Source: UBA4615 sp044368415 (lineage in GTDB: Bacteria; Pseudomonadota; Gammaproteobacteria; Burkholderiales; Burkholderiaceae_E). From it: a stretch of 64,000 nt of DNA. The translations under genes and the position numbers were made by a program. Within the stretch, counting starts at the first letter, position 1; every line of letters starts with the position of its first letter. The notes beneath the pieces are model-generated. The model worked only from the letters and a program-made list of their open reading frames with translations, was not told the origin of the DNA and made no database searches. Where the stretch lies: NCBI GenBank assembly GCA_044368415.1, contig JBIPLJ010000006.1, forward strand, positions 51,162 through 115,161, given 5' to 3'. Shown here piece by piece: positions 9,583 through 18,587 of the stretch.

Positions 9583-11373
9583 TCAGAACGTCCGGGCCTT
9601 CGGCGCGAAGGTCTCGACGGTCAGCGGCTTCATGTTGACGGGCTTGTAGTCGAGCCGGTTGCCTTCGCTGTAGTACAGCGAGTGCTTGATCCAATTCGCG
9701 TCGTCGCGGGTCGGGAAGTCGCGGTGCGCGTGCGCTCCACGGCTCTCCTTACGGGCCTCGGCCGACACGATCGTGGCCTTGGCGGTCTCGACCAGATTTT
9801 CGAGCTCGAGCGCCTCGACGCGGGCCGTGTTGAACACCTTCGACTTGTCCTTGATGTGGACGGTGCTGGCGCGCTCGGCAAGGTCCATGATCTTACTCAC
9901 ACCCTCGGACAGCATCTCCGAGGTGCGGAACACGCTGCAGTGGGTCTGCATCGCGCGTCTGATCTCGTTAGCCACTTCCTGAGTGTTCTCGCCCGTGCTC
10001 GAGCCGTCGAGACGCGCTAGGCGGGAGAGCGAGTCGTCGCCGGCCAACGCGGGCAACGAGCGGAACCCCTGGTCCTTGAATTTCGCGTCGACGATGTGAT
10101 TGCCCGCCGCACGCCCGAAGACCAGCAGGTCGAGCAGAGAGTTGGTACCCAGGCGGTTGGCGCCGTGCACCGACACGCAGGCGCACTCCCCAATCGCGTA
10201 CAGACCCTCGACGATGGCGTTGGGGTTGCCGTTCTTCGGGACGACGACCTGACCGTGGTAGTTCGTCGGGATGCCGCCCATCTGGTAGTGGATGGTGGGC
10301 ACGACCGGGATCGGATCCTTGATGGGATCGACGTTGGCGAACTTGATCGCGATCTCGCGGATCGACGGCAGCTTCTTCATGATCTTCTCGGCGCCGAGAT
10401 GATCGAGCTTGAGCAGCACGTAGTCGCCATCGGGGCCCGCACCGCGCCCTTCCTTGATCTCCTGGTCCATCGAGCGCGAGATGAAGTCGCGCGGCGCCAG
10501 GTCTTTGAGCGTCGGCGCATAGCGCTCCATGAAGCGCTCGCCGTCTTTGTTGAGCAGGATGCCGCCCTCGCCCCGCACGCCCTCGGTGATCAGGACGCCC
10601 GCGCCGGCCACGCCGGTCGGGTGGAACTGCCAGAACTCCATGTCCTCGAGCGGGATGCCGGCCCGCGCCGCCATCCCCATGCCGTCGCCGGTGTTGATGA
10701 AGGCGTTGGTCGAGGCGGCCCAGATGCGGCCCGCGCCGCCCGTGGCCAGCACGGTGACCTTGGCCTCGAGGAGCATGACCTCGCCCGTCTCCATCTCGAG
10801 CGCGACGACACCGAGCACGGCACCGTCGGCGTCACGGATCAGGTCGAGCACCATCCATTCGACGAAGAACTGCGTGCGCGCGCGCACGTTGCGCTGATAG
10901 AGCGTATGCAGCAGCGCATGGCCGGTCCGGTCAGCGGCGGCGCAGGCACGCTGCACCGGCTTCTCGCCGAAGTTCGCGGTATGGCCGCCGAACGGACGCT
11001 GGTAGATCGTGCCGTCCGCATTGCGGTCAAACGGCATGCCGAAGTGCTCGAGCTCGTAGACGACCTGTGGGGCCATCTTGCACATGTACTCGATCGCGTC
11101 CTGGTCTCCGAGGTAATCGGAGCCCTTGACGGTGTCGAACATGTGCCAAAACCAGTTGTCCTCGCTCATGTTGCCGAGCGAGGCACCGATGCCGCCCTGC
11201 GCGGCGACGGTGTGGGACCGGGTCGGGAACACCTTGGACAGGACGGCCACGTTATAGCCGGCCTCGGCGAGCTGCAGCGAGCAGCGCATGCCGGCGCCGC
11301 CGGCGCCCACGATGACCGCGTCGAATCGACGGCGCGGCAGCCCGTTCGCGAGTTGATTCAGGACTTCGGCCAA
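9583..11373 (-). CDS. sdhA: Succinate dehydrogenase flavoprotein subunit
   Basis: Oxidises succinate to fumarate at the cytoplasmic face of the inner membrane. It has 596 residues. The FAD-binding GAGGAGMRCSLQLAEAGY motif is at the N-terminus, and the covalent-FAD His lies in TRSHTVAAQGGIGASLG. Substrate-site segments include HPTGVAGAGVLITEGVRGEGGIL and the catalytic Arg region around APRDFISRSM. The ATG at 11373 follows the sdhD stop by a single base, which indicates tight translational coupling in sdhC-sdhD-sdhA-sdhB. Confidence 0.98.
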   Translation of the reverse strand: MAEVLNQLANGLPRRRFDAVIVGAGGAGMRCSLQLAEAGYNVAVLSKVFPTRSHTVAAQGGIGASLGNMSEDNWFWHMFDTVKGSDYLGDQDAIEYMCKMAPQVVYELEHFGMPFDRNADGTIYQRPFGGHTANFGEKPVQRACAAADRTGHALLHTLYQRNVRARTQFFVEWMVLDLIRDADGAVLGVVALEMETGEVMLLEAKVTVLATGGAGRIWAASTNAFINTGDGMGMAARAGIPLEDMEFWQFHPTGVAGAGVLITEGVRGEGGILLNKDGERFMERYAPTLKDLAPRDFISRSMDQEIKEGRGAGPDGDYVLLKLDHLGAEKIMKKLPSIREIAIKFANVDPIKDPIPVVPTIHYQMGGIPTNYHGQVVVPKNGNPNAIVEGLYAIGECACVSVHGANRLGTNSLLDLLVFGRAAGNHIVDAKFKDQGFRSLPALAGDDSLSRLARLDGSSTGENTQEVANEIRRAMQTHCSVFRTSEMLSEGVSKIMDLAERASTVHIKDKSKVFNTARVEALELENLVETAKATIVSAEARKESRGAHAHRDFPTRDDANWIKHSLYYSEGNRLDYKPVNMKPLTVETFAPKARTF

Positions 11374-11374
11374 C

Positions 11375-11725
11375 TCAGACCCTCCAGAGAATGATCACTG
11401 CCCAAATGGCATAACCGACCAGCGCCACGACCGTGGCAACCTGCAGCACGAGCCGAACGCCCGTCGGCTTGATGTAGTCCATGTAGATGTCGCGCACGCC
11501 GACCCAGGCGTGCCAGATCAGGGCCAACACCGCCAGCAGCGTGGCAACCTTCATCCAGACCGTCGAAAACATGCCGGCCCAGGAGCCGTAGTCGAGATCG
11601 CGGGTGAAGAGAACGGCGCCCAGCAGCAGCAGCGTGTAGGCGAGCAGCACGACCGCGGAGACGCGCTGCGCGAGCCAGTCGCGCAGGCCGTAGTGCGCGC
11701 CGACGACGATTCGACGGGTGGTCAT
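11375..11725 (-). CDS. sdhD: Succinate dehydrogenase membrane anchor subunit
   Basis: This 116-residue integral membrane subunit helps bind haem b and ubiquinone. Three hydrophobic helices are visible (about residues 22-42, 55-75 and 90-114). HAWVGVRDIYMDYIKPTGVR is the conserved loop, with the haem-ligand His candidate and the DY pair near the quinone site. It lies between sdhC (3 bases) and sdhA (1 base). Confidence 0.94.
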   Translation of the reverse strand: MTTRRIVVGAHYGLRDWLAQRVSAVVLLAYTLLLLGAVLFTRDLDYGSWAGMFSTVWMKVATLLAVLALIWHAWVGVRDIYMDYIKPTGVRLVLQVATVVALVGYAIWAVIILWRV

Positions 11726-11728
11726 CTC

Positions 11729-12145
11729 TCAGAAGGCTCCGAACAGCTTGAGCGCCAGGATCGCGGTCAGCACGACCGAGATGCCGAGCACCGCGTTGGC
11801 CGAGGTCCGCGAGGCATCCTTCTTGATGCCGACGTGGCGGTCGAGAAGCAGGTAGCGGATGCCGGCGATTGCGTGATGCACGAACGCCCAGATCAGTACC
11901 AGCAGCACGAGCTTGCCGGGGATGCTCCCAACAATCGCGCGATAGGACTGGAAGCTGAGCTCACTGGTGAGGCTCTCCTGCAGCAGGTAAAGCGAGAACG
12001 GAATGCCGACAAGGAACAGCAGGACGCCACTGATGCGATGCAGGATGGAGACGATGCCGGCCGGCGGCAGCCGGTAGGACACGATTTGGCTGACGCCGAT
12101 GTTGCGGTACTGCGGTCGCGCTTTCTGGGCTGCGATGTCGGCCAT
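11729..12145 (-). CDS. sdhC: Succinate dehydrogenase cytochrome b556 subunit
   Basis: This 138-residue membrane subunit has three predicted helices. The family signature RPxSPHLxxY is replaced by a variant (VSYRLPPAGIVSILHRISGV), and SILHRISG carries the conserved His/Arg/Ser quinone-site region. The haem-ligand motif is WAFVHHAIAGIRYLLLD. It is the first gene of the sdhCDAB cluster. The 167 bases between it and the GntR gene must carry the promoter, but no convincing -35/-10 pair was found there. Confidence 0.94.
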   Translation of the reverse strand: MADIAAQKARPQYRNIGVSQIVSYRLPPAGIVSILHRISGVLLFLVGIPFSLYLLQESLTSELSFQSYRAIVGSIPGKLVLLVLIWAFVHHAIAGIRYLLLDRHVGIKKDASRTSANAVLGISVVLTAILALKLFGAF

Positions 12146-12312
12146 GGATGCCTCGGACTATGCTCTTGGTGAAGTGGGACGCTCGGGCACGCCGGAGGTT
12201 GCAGCGAGCCCGGGGCCGCTTGCGCGGACGGAACCCTCACCACCGACGTCCCCGTTTATTCGGTCGGGCAAAACCCCAGCATGATGACGCAAATCTCGCG
12301 GCGCACCAATTC

Positions 12313-13038
12313 TCAGCTCAGCTCGTTGAAATAGTGGTGGTGGAGCGTCCGGTACCAGCCGCGGCGGACCTCGACCGGTTTGTCGCCGTATGTCGAGGAC
12401 ACCCGATCGACAAGAAGCAGCGGCTCGCCGGTGGGGACGCCGAGCGCGCGTGCCTCGACCTCGCCGGCGGCCACCGCGCGCAGCCGTTCGCTCGCACGGA
12501 TCATCCTGGTACCGAACTCGGTCTCGAGCAACGCGTAAAGTGGACCGCTGTACGCGGTGAGCCGCTCGGCGGTCAGGCCGCGGAAGGTCGAGCCCGACAG
12601 CCAGATCTCCTCGAGGACGATCGGCTCGCCGTCGAACTCGAGCAGGCGGCGGATCGTCACGGCCGCGTCGCCGACCTTCATCTCGAGGGCACGGGCAATT
12701 TCGAGCGGCGCGCGCAGGCGGCGGCACTCGAGAAAGCGGCTGCTGGGCTGTCGCGGCTCGCCGCCGTCGTCGGGGCGCAGCCGTAGGAAGCGAATCTGCG
12801 CCCTAGCCTCCTGGTGGCTGGCGACGAAGGTTCCCCGCCCTTGGCGGCGCACCAGCAGGTTTTCTGCTGAGAGCGCGTCGATCGCTTTGCGGACCGTTCC
12901 CTGGCTGACGCCGTAGCGGGCGGCCAGGTCGATCTCGCTCGGAATGGACTCGCCCGGCCGCCACTCGCCGGTCTGCAGGCTGTGTACCAGCCGATCGCGG
13001 ATCTGCCGGTAGAGCGGGCTGAACGTGACCGTGCTCAT
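12313..13038 (-). CDS. GntR-family regulator with UTRA ligand domain
   Basis: This 241-residue transcription factor has an N-terminal winged helix (about residues 8-75; PSEIDLAARYGVSQGTVRKAIDAL is the recognition region and RRQGRGTFVA the wing). A C-terminal UTRA domain (about 95-235; LLEFDGEPIVLEEIWL, FGTRMIRASERLRA, VDRVSSTYGDKPVEVRRGWYR) assigns it to the HutC subfamily. It lies between sdhC and the divergent mdh. That position suggests it senses a central-metabolism intermediate and controls mdh, sdh and itself, but the ligand cannot be read from the sequence. Confidence 0.92.
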   Translation of the reverse strand: MSTVTFSPLYRQIRDRLVHSLQTGEWRPGESIPSEIDLAARYGVSQGTVRKAIDALSAENLLVRRQGRGTFVASHQEARAQIRFLRLRPDDGGEPRQPSSRFLECRRLRAPLEIARALEMKVGDAAVTIRRLLEFDGEPIVLEEIWLSGSTFRGLTAERLTAYSGPLYALLETEFGTRMIRASERLRAVAAGEVEARALGVPTGEPLLLVDRVSSTYGDKPVEVRRGWYRTLHHHYFNELS

Positions 13039-13071
13039 CGTCTGGATATGACCATGTCCGGCTCCGACTGT

Positions 13072-13107
13072 CCAGCATCTGCTGTCTTATAGAAGTTATA
13101 CTGCTGG
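13072..13107. promoter_or_regulatory. Candidate operator between the GntR gene and mdh
   Basis: CCAGCA (13072-13077) and TGCTGG (13102-13107) form an inverted repeat around an AT-rich core in otherwise GC-rich DNA. The core holds a direct repeat of TTATA (13087-13091 and 13096-13100) and the imperfect palindrome CTTATAGAAG (13086-13095). It ends 2 bases before the mdh -35 hexamer, a plausible place for the adjacent GntR protein to bind. The assignment is inferred from position only. Confidence 0.4.
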
Positions 13108-13108
13108 G

Positions 13109-13137
13109 TTGACATCTCCCAGGGCCACTCCTACACT
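13109..13137 (+). promoter_or_regulatory. Sigma70-type promoter of mdh
   Basis: TTGACA (13109-13114, a perfect -35) is separated by 17 bases from TACACT (13132-13137, 4 of 6 matches to TATAAT). The predicted transcript starts near 13144, giving a leader of about 28 bases before the mdh ATG. Confidence 0.7.
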
Positions 13138-13171
13138 CGCGCTCGACCCCCCGACCCCTCGAAGGACGACC

Positions 13172-14161
13172 ATGACCAAGCCCGCCAAACGAGTCGCCGT
13201 GACCGGCGCCGCAGGCCAGATTGGCTATTCCCTGCTGTTCCGCGTCGCCAACGGCGACATGCTCGGCAAGGACCAGCCGGTGATCCTGCAGCTGCTAGAG
13301 ATCCCCGACGAGAAGGCCCAGAAGGCGCTCAAGGGCGTGATGATGGAACTCGAGGACTGCGCGTTCCCGCTCCTCGCCGGCATGACCGCCCATGGCGACC
13401 CGGCCACCGCGTTCAAGGACGCCGACTACGCGCTGCTCGTCGGCGCCCGCCCACGCGGCCCGGGCATGGAGCGCAAGGACCTGCTGGCCGCCAACGCCCA
13501 GATCTTTACTGCGCAGGGCAAGGCCCTGAATGCCGCCGCCAGCCGTGACGTGCGTGTGCTGGTGGTCGGCAACCCGGCCAACACCAACGCGTTCATCGCG
13601 ATGAAGTCGGCGCCCGAACTGCCGAAGAAGAACTTCACGGCGATGCTGCGCCTGGACCATAACCGCGCTCTGTCTCAGATCGCGGCCAAGACCGGCCGGC
13701 CGGTCGCGGCGATTGAGAAGCTCTGCGTGTGGGGCAACCATTCGCCGACCATGTACGCCGACTACCGGTTCGCCACCATCGGCGGCCAGTCGGTCAAGGC
13801 GATGATCGGCGACGATGTGTGGAACCGGGACACGTTCCTGCCAACCGTCGGCAAGCGCGGCGCGGCGATCATCGAGGCCAGGGGCCTGTCGTCGGCGGCC
13901 TCGGCCGCGAACGCGGCCATCGACCACATGCGCGACTGGGCGCTGGGCACCGGCGGCAAGTGGACCACGATGGGCATTGCGTCGGACGGCTCGTACGGCA
14001 TCCCGCAGGACGTGATGTACGGCTACCCGGTAACCTGTGCCAACGGCGAGTACACCATCGTCCAGGGCCTGGAGGTCGATGCATTTAGCCGCGAGCGCAT
14101 GGACTTCACGCTCAAGGAACTGCTCGAGGAGCGCGACGGCGTCTCGCACCTGCTGCCCTGA
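13172..14161 (+). CDS. mdh: Malate dehydrogenase
   Basis: NAD-dependent oxidation of malate to oxaloacetate in the TCA cycle. The 329-residue product is of the group with TGAAGQIGYSLLFRVANGDMLG at the NAD-binding site and an active-site loop ARPRGPGMERKDLL. The catalytic WGNHSPTMY supplies the proton-relay His, and NPANTNA follows the NAD-binding fold. An in-frame ATG at 13109 would add 21 residues but overlaps the promoter. The ATG at 13172 follows a GAAGGAC Shine-Dalgarno and gives the family length. It diverges from the GntR gene. Confidence 0.97.
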   Translation: MTKPAKRVAVTGAAGQIGYSLLFRVANGDMLGKDQPVILQLLEIPDEKAQKALKGVMMELEDCAFPLLAGMTAHGDPATAFKDADYALLVGARPRGPGMERKDLLAANAQIFTAQGKALNAAASRDVRVLVVGNPANTNAFIAMKSAPELPKKNFTAMLRLDHNRALSQIAAKTGRPVAAIEKLCVWGNHSPTMYADYRFATIGGQSVKAMIGDDVWNRDTFLPTVGKRGAAIIEARGLSSAASAANAAIDHMRDWALGTGGKWTTMGIASDGSYGIPQDVMYGYPVTCANGEYTIVQGLEVDAFSRERMDFTLKELLEERDGVSHLLP

Positions 14162-14339
14162 GTCCGGCCGGGCCGCTGCGCCGCCCCGCGGCGGCGGCCT
14201 GCAGGACGATTTCGGACGGTGCTGGTTCGACGCGCGCCGCAATCCGGGCACCGGGATTTTCGCCAGGCCCACCATCGGCGCGGCGCGCGACCCCTCTCCG
14301 AGGGACAATGCCGGTTTAGGACCCTTTGGAGACGCCTCC

Positions 14340-14921
14340 GTGACCCCCACTTCCCGATCGCTGCCTCGCGTTCTCGCCGCCCTGTCCGCCTGTGCGGCGA
14401 TGCTCACGGCCGCACAGGCGCAGGACACGAAACCCGCCCCGCGATCCACCGCCCAGACCACCCAGTCCAAGCCCGCCCCGAAGCGCCCGGCCAACGTGCC
14501 GCCGCCGACCACCGCCGAGCAGATGGCCGAACTGCCGCATGCCGACGAGGAGCAGCGCCAGGCCGCGACGCTCGTGCATTACGGCAAGTACGTGTGCGAC
14601 GAGAAGTTCGAGGTCTTCGTCGAGCGCAACCCGGTGTTCGACGGCTACGTCGACGTGCGCTACAAGAAGGACGTCTGGGTCATGAGGCCCGTGGCGTCCA
14701 GGACGGGTGCCGTGCGGCTCGAGGACACCCGCGGCCGTGTGCTACTGGTGCAGATCCCCTTCAAGTCGATGTTGCTGAACACGCAGACCGGCCAGCGAAT
14801 CGTCGACTCCTGTCAGCACGACATGCAGCGCGGCGCCGAGGCCGAGGCGAAGACCTCTGGCGAACCGGTACAGCGCAACCTGGACGCCCCCGCTGCGGCT
14901 CCGGCCGCGGTGAAGCCGTAG
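14340..14921 (+). CDS. Putative exported protein, unknown function
   Basis: A GTG start at 14340 after GGAG (about 9 bases upstream) gives 193 residues. A signal peptide is clear (hydrophobic VLAALSACAAMLTAAQAQ, probable cleavage after AQA). A Pro/Ala/Lys-rich linker follows, then a compact domain from about residue 70 with KYVCDEKFEVFVERN, a conserved-looking VDVRYKKDVWVM and a second cysteine in VDSCQHDMQR. The two cysteines suggest a periplasmic disulfide. The small beta-rich domain opening with YxC is reminiscent of MliC-type lysozyme inhibitors, but the match is too weak to assert. It lies 178 bases after mdh and may share its transcript. The C-terminal Ala/Pro tail is low complexity. 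Confidence 0.68.
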   Translation: MTPTSRSLPRVLAALSACAAMLTAAQAQDTKPAPRSTAQTTQSKPAPKRPANVPPPTTAEQMAELPHADEEQRQAATLVHYGKYVCDEKFEVFVERNPVFDGYVDVRYKKDVWVMRPVASRTGAVRLEDTRGRVLLVQIPFKSMLLNTQTGQRIVDSCQHDMQRGAEAEAKTSGEPVQRNLDAPAAAPAAVKP

Positions 14922-15018
14922 CCCGGACACACATGCCCGAGCGCATGCCCGCCCGCCACCGCCTCGCCGCCCGCCCCCGCACCAAGGCTACGGAGGCGAC
15001 GCCGGCCCGGGGGACGCG

Positions 15019-15633
15019 GTGAGCGCCGGGGCGCAGCTCGCGATGGCACTGGTGGCGGCGACCGCCCTCGTTCCCGCGCCGGCCGAAGCCCATCCGAAGC
15101 GTCGTGCCGGCCTCTGGGAAGTGCGCAGCGCCAACTCGGAATCGCTGGGCCTGCCTCCGACCCGATTCTGCGTCGGCGAGCAGACCGACAGCGCTCGCGC
15201 CCACCTCGATCGCAGCCCCGGGCTGCGCGGCTCCTGCAGCCTGGGCGCGTTCGTCCGCTCGGGCGAGGCCTGGGTCGCCGAGTCGGTCTGCCGCGAGGGC
15301 AAGTCGACGGTGACCGGCCGAGCGGTCGCCACGGGCGACTTCGAGACCGAGTACCGGATCGACACCGTGGTGACGCACGCAGCGCACGGCGCGCCGGCCC
15401 GCCGCGAGGACCGCGAGGCGGTCGTGGCGCGCTGGCTGGGCCCCTGCGAGACCGGCCAGCGCCCTGGCGACCTGGTGGTGCCCGGCATGGGCACGCTGAA
15501 CATGGACGACGGCATCTTCCGCGCGGAGCCGCCGACGCGCGCCGCGCGCACGCCGCCGGCCAACCCGCCGACGGCGCGCCCGGCCACCCCGACTGGCCCC
15601 TCGGCTACGGTGCAACCTGCCGTCCAACGCTGA
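15019..15633 (+). CDS. DUF3617-family exported protein
   Basis: The 204-residue product starts with GTG at 15019. A short signal peptide (AMALVAATALVPAPAEA) precedes RRAGLWEVRS, the typical opening of DUF3617 proteins. Conserved cysteines occur in FCVGEQ, GSCSLG, SVCREG and WLGPCETGQRPGDLVVPG, the last being a family hallmark. Function is unknown; the pattern fits a periplasmic disulfide-stabilised beta protein. The last about 45 residues are Ala/Pro/Thr-rich. It lies between the previous exported protein and acnA, 73 bases before acnA, but shows no metabolic motif linking it to aconitase. Confidence 0.75.
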   Translation: MSAGAQLAMALVAATALVPAPAEAHPKRRAGLWEVRSANSESLGLPPTRFCVGEQTDSARAHLDRSPGLRGSCSLGAFVRSGEAWVAESVCREGKSTVTGRAVATGDFETEYRIDTVVTHAAHGAPARREDREAVVARWLGPCETGQRPGDLVVPGMGTLNMDDGIFRAEPPTRAARTPPANPPTARPATPTGPSATVQPAVQR

Positions 15634-15706
15634 ACGCAGCACCGCATCACCCAAATCGCAGCACCCGACCGAATCCATACCCGTCCAACCCCGCAGAGGC
15701 ACCGAC

Positions 15707-18415
15707 ATGGCACACAACGCGTTCAAGACCCTGAAGGACCTGAAGCTGAAGTCCGGTAAGGCCGCCCGCTTCTACTCCCTGCCCGCGCTCGCGAAGACCT
15801 TCCCGAATGTCAAGCGACTGCCGGTGTCGATCCGGATCGTGCTGGAGTCCGTGCTGCGGAACCTGGACGGCAAGAAGGTCACCGAGCAGCACGTCGAGCA
15901 GCTCGCCACCTGGAAGCCGATCGACAAGCGCACCGACGAGATCCCGTTCATCGTCGCGCGTGTCGTGCTGCAGGACTTCACCGGCGTACCGCTGCTGGCC
16001 GACCTGGCCGCCATGCGCAGCGTCGCCTCGAAGATGGGCAAGGATCCGAAGCGCATCGAGCCGCTGGTGCCGGTGGACCTGGTCGTCGACCACTCGGTGA
16101 TGATCGACCACTACGGCACACCCGATTCGCTCGACCTGAACATGAAGCTGGAGTTCCAGCGCAACGCCGAGCGCTACCAGTTCATGAAGTGGGGCATGCA
16201 GGCCTTCGACACCTTCAAGGTCGTGCCCCCGGGCATCGGCATCGTGCACCAGGTGAACCTCGAGTACCTGGCGCGCGGCGTACATGCCAAGAAGGACGGC
16301 AAGCAGACGCTCTACTACCCCGACACGCTGGTCGGCACCGACAGCCATACGACGATGATCAACGGCATCGGCGTGGTCGGCTGGGGGGTGGGCGGCATCG
16401 AGGCGGAGGCCGGGATGCTCGGCCAGCCGGTGTACTTCCTGACGCCCGACGTGGTCGGCGTGCACCTCAAGGGCCGGCTGCGCGAAGGCGTGACCGCGAC
16501 CGACCTGGTGCTGCGGATCACCGAGATGCTCCGCCGCGAGAAGGTCGTCGGCAAGTTCGTTGAGTTCTTCGGCGAAGGCACCGCGAGCCTGGCGCTCCCC
16601 GACCGCGCGACGATTGCGAACATGGCGCCCGAGTACGGCGCGACGATGGGCTTCTTTCCGGTCGACGACAAGACGATCGCCTACTTCGAAGGCTCGGGCC
16701 GCACGAAGGACGAGATCGAGGCCTTCGAGGCCTATTTCAAGGCGCAGGGCCTGTACGGCGTGCCGAAGGCCGGCGACCTAGACTATTCGCAGGTCGTCGA
16801 GCTCGACCTCTCGAGTGTCGCCCCGTCGCTGGCCGGCCCGAAGCGCCCGCAGGACCGCATCGAGATCGGGTCGGTGAAGTCGACCTTTGCAGAGCTCTTC
16901 GCCAAGCCGGTGGCCGACAACGGCTTCGCCAAGGCCCCGGGCGACCTGGCACACGAGTACAAGACCGCCTCCGGCCTGCCGATCCGCAACGGTGATGTGC
17001 TGATCGCCGCGATCACCTCGTGCACGAACACCTCGAACCCTGGCGTACTTCTGGCCGCCGGCCTGCTGGCCAAGAAGGCGGTGGCGCGCGGCCTGAAGGT
17101 CTCGCCGCACATTAAGACCTCGCTCGCCCCGGGCTCGCGCGTTGTCACTGAGTACCTCGAGCGGGCGAAGCTGCTCGAGCCGCTCGCCAAGCTCGGCTTC
17201 GCGCTTGCCGCCTACGGTTGCACCACCTGCATCGGCAACGCCGGTGACCTCACGCCCGAGATCAACGAGGCCATCGTCACGAACGACCTGGTCTGCGCGG
17301 CGGTGCTCTCGGGCAACCGCAACTTCGAGGCTCGGATCCACCCGAACCTGCGGGCCAACTTCCTTGCCTCGCCGCCATTGGTGGTCGCCTACGCGATCGT
17401 CGGTAACATGACCGTCGACCTGATGACCGAGCCGCTGGGCAAGGACCACAAGGGCCGCGACGTGTACCTCGGCGACATCTGGCCGACCTCGGACGAGATT
17501 GACGCGCTGATGAAGTACGCGATGAACCCGAAGACCTTCAAGCGTCTGTACGGCAACCTGACCAAGGACCACGTGCTGTGGAACAAGGTGCCATCGTCCG
17601 AAGGCCAGGTCTACGACTGGCCGAAGTCGACCTACATTGCCGAGCCGCCGTTTTTCGATGCGTTCGCGATGTCGCCGACCGCGGCGGGCTCGATCAAGGG
17701 CGCGCGCGCGCTCGGCCTCTTCGGCGACTCGATCACGACCGACCACATTTCGCCGGCCGGCTCGATCAAGGAGCAGTCGCCAGCGGGCAAGTTCCTGCTG
17801 GAGAACGGCGTGATCAAGGCCGACTTCAACTCGTACGGCGCCCGCCGGGGCAACCACGACGTGATGATGCGCGGCACGTTCGCCAACGTCCGGATCAAGA
17901 ACCTGATGGTCCCGCCGAAGGTCGACGGCGCCCGCGAGGAAGGCGGCGTGACCGTCCACCAGCCGAGCGGCGAGAAAATGTTCATCTACGACGCGGCGAT
18001 GAAATACCTCGCTGCGGGCGTGCCGACGGTGGTCTTCGGCGGCGAGGAGTACGGTACGGGCTCGTCGCGCGACTGGGCTGCCAAGGGCACGCAGCTGCTT
18101 GGCGTTCGCGCGGTCGTGGCCCGCAGCTTCGAGCGGATCCACCGCTCGAACCTGATCGGCATGGGCGTGCTGGCGCTGCAGTTCAAGGGCAACGACTCGT
18201 GGGAGTCGCTCGGCATCAAGGGCGACGAGACCATCGACATCGAGTTCCCGGCGGAGATGGTGCCGCAGCAGGACATCACGATGACCATCACGGGTCGTGA
18301 CGGCACGTCGCGCGAGGTGACGCTGTTGTCGCGGATCGACACGCCGATCGAGGTCGACTACTTCCGCCACGGCGGCATCCTTCCGTTTGTGCTGCGCGAG
18401 CTGATGGCCGCCTGA
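15707..18415 (+). CDS. acnA: Aconitate hydratase A
   Basis: This cytoplasmic [4Fe-4S] enzyme interconverts citrate and isocitrate. It has 902 residues, as expected for the AcnA/IRP type. Cluster ligands are Cys439 (ITSCTNTSNP) and Cys505/Cys508 (GCTTCIGN). Substrate-binding motifs include VVDHSVMIDHYG, VGTDSHTTMINGIGVVGWGVGGIEAE and the C-terminal swivel domain GEEYGTGSSRDWAAKG. The start follows a GAGGCACC ribosome site. It completes the TCA-cycle block, transcribed in the same direction as mdh but separated from it by two exported-protein genes. Confidence 0.98.
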   Translation: MAHNAFKTLKDLKLKSGKAARFYSLPALAKTFPNVKRLPVSIRIVLESVLRNLDGKKVTEQHVEQLATWKPIDKRTDEIPFIVARVVLQDFTGVPLLADLAAMRSVASKMGKDPKRIEPLVPVDLVVDHSVMIDHYGTPDSLDLNMKLEFQRNAERYQFMKWGMQAFDTFKVVPPGIGIVHQVNLEYLARGVHAKKDGKQTLYYPDTLVGTDSHTTMINGIGVVGWGVGGIEAEAGMLGQPVYFLTPDVVGVHLKGRLREGVTATDLVLRITEMLRREKVVGKFVEFFGEGTASLALPDRATIANMAPEYGATMGFFPVDDKTIAYFEGSGRTKDEIEAFEAYFKAQGLYGVPKAGDLDYSQVVELDLSSVAPSLAGPKRPQDRIEIGSVKSTFAELFAKPVADNGFAKAPGDLAHEYKTASGLPIRNGDVLIAAITSCTNTSNPGVLLAAGLLAKKAVARGLKVSPHIKTSLAPGSRVVTEYLERAKLLEPLAKLGFALAAYGCTTCIGNAGDLTPEINEAIVTNDLVCAAVLSGNRNFEARIHPNLRANFLASPPLVVAYAIVGNMTVDLMTEPLGKDHKGRDVYLGDIWPTSDEIDALMKYAMNPKTFKRLYGNLTKDHVLWNKVPSSEGQVYDWPKSTYIAEPPFFDAFAMSPTAAGSIKGARALGLFGDSITTDHISPAGSIKEQSPAGKFLLENGVIKADFNSYGARRGNHDVMMRGTFANVRIKNLMVPPKVDGAREEGGVTVHQPSGEKMFIYDAAMKYLAAGVPTVVFGGEEYGTGSSRDWAAKGTQLLGVRAVVARSFERIHRSNLIGMGVLALQFKGNDSWESLGIKGDETIDIEFPAEMVPQQDITMTITGRDGTSREVTLLSRIDTPIEVDYFRHGGILPFVLRELMAA

Positions 18416-18428
18416 TGCGGCGCGCGGT

Positions 18429-18453
18429 GGCACGCCTCGGCGCAAGGCGTGCC
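18429..18453 (+). terminator. Terminator-like hairpin after acnA
   Basis: GGCACGCCT (18429-18437) and AGGCGTGCC (18445-18453) form a perfect 9-base stem with a 7-base loop, 14 bases after the acnA stop. There is no T run, so it may act as a Rho-associated or 3'-end-protecting structure instead of a classical terminator. Confidence 0.5.
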
Positions 18454-18587
18454 GCCCGCCCGGACCATGCGGCGTCGGTGGCATCGCCACACTCCGGGAG
18501 CGGCTGCGGCGAACCGCCCGTCCGCCCACCCGGGACGGCGAAGCGCTGCGGTACACTCAACTCAGGAAACTCGCTCCATCCGGCTTC

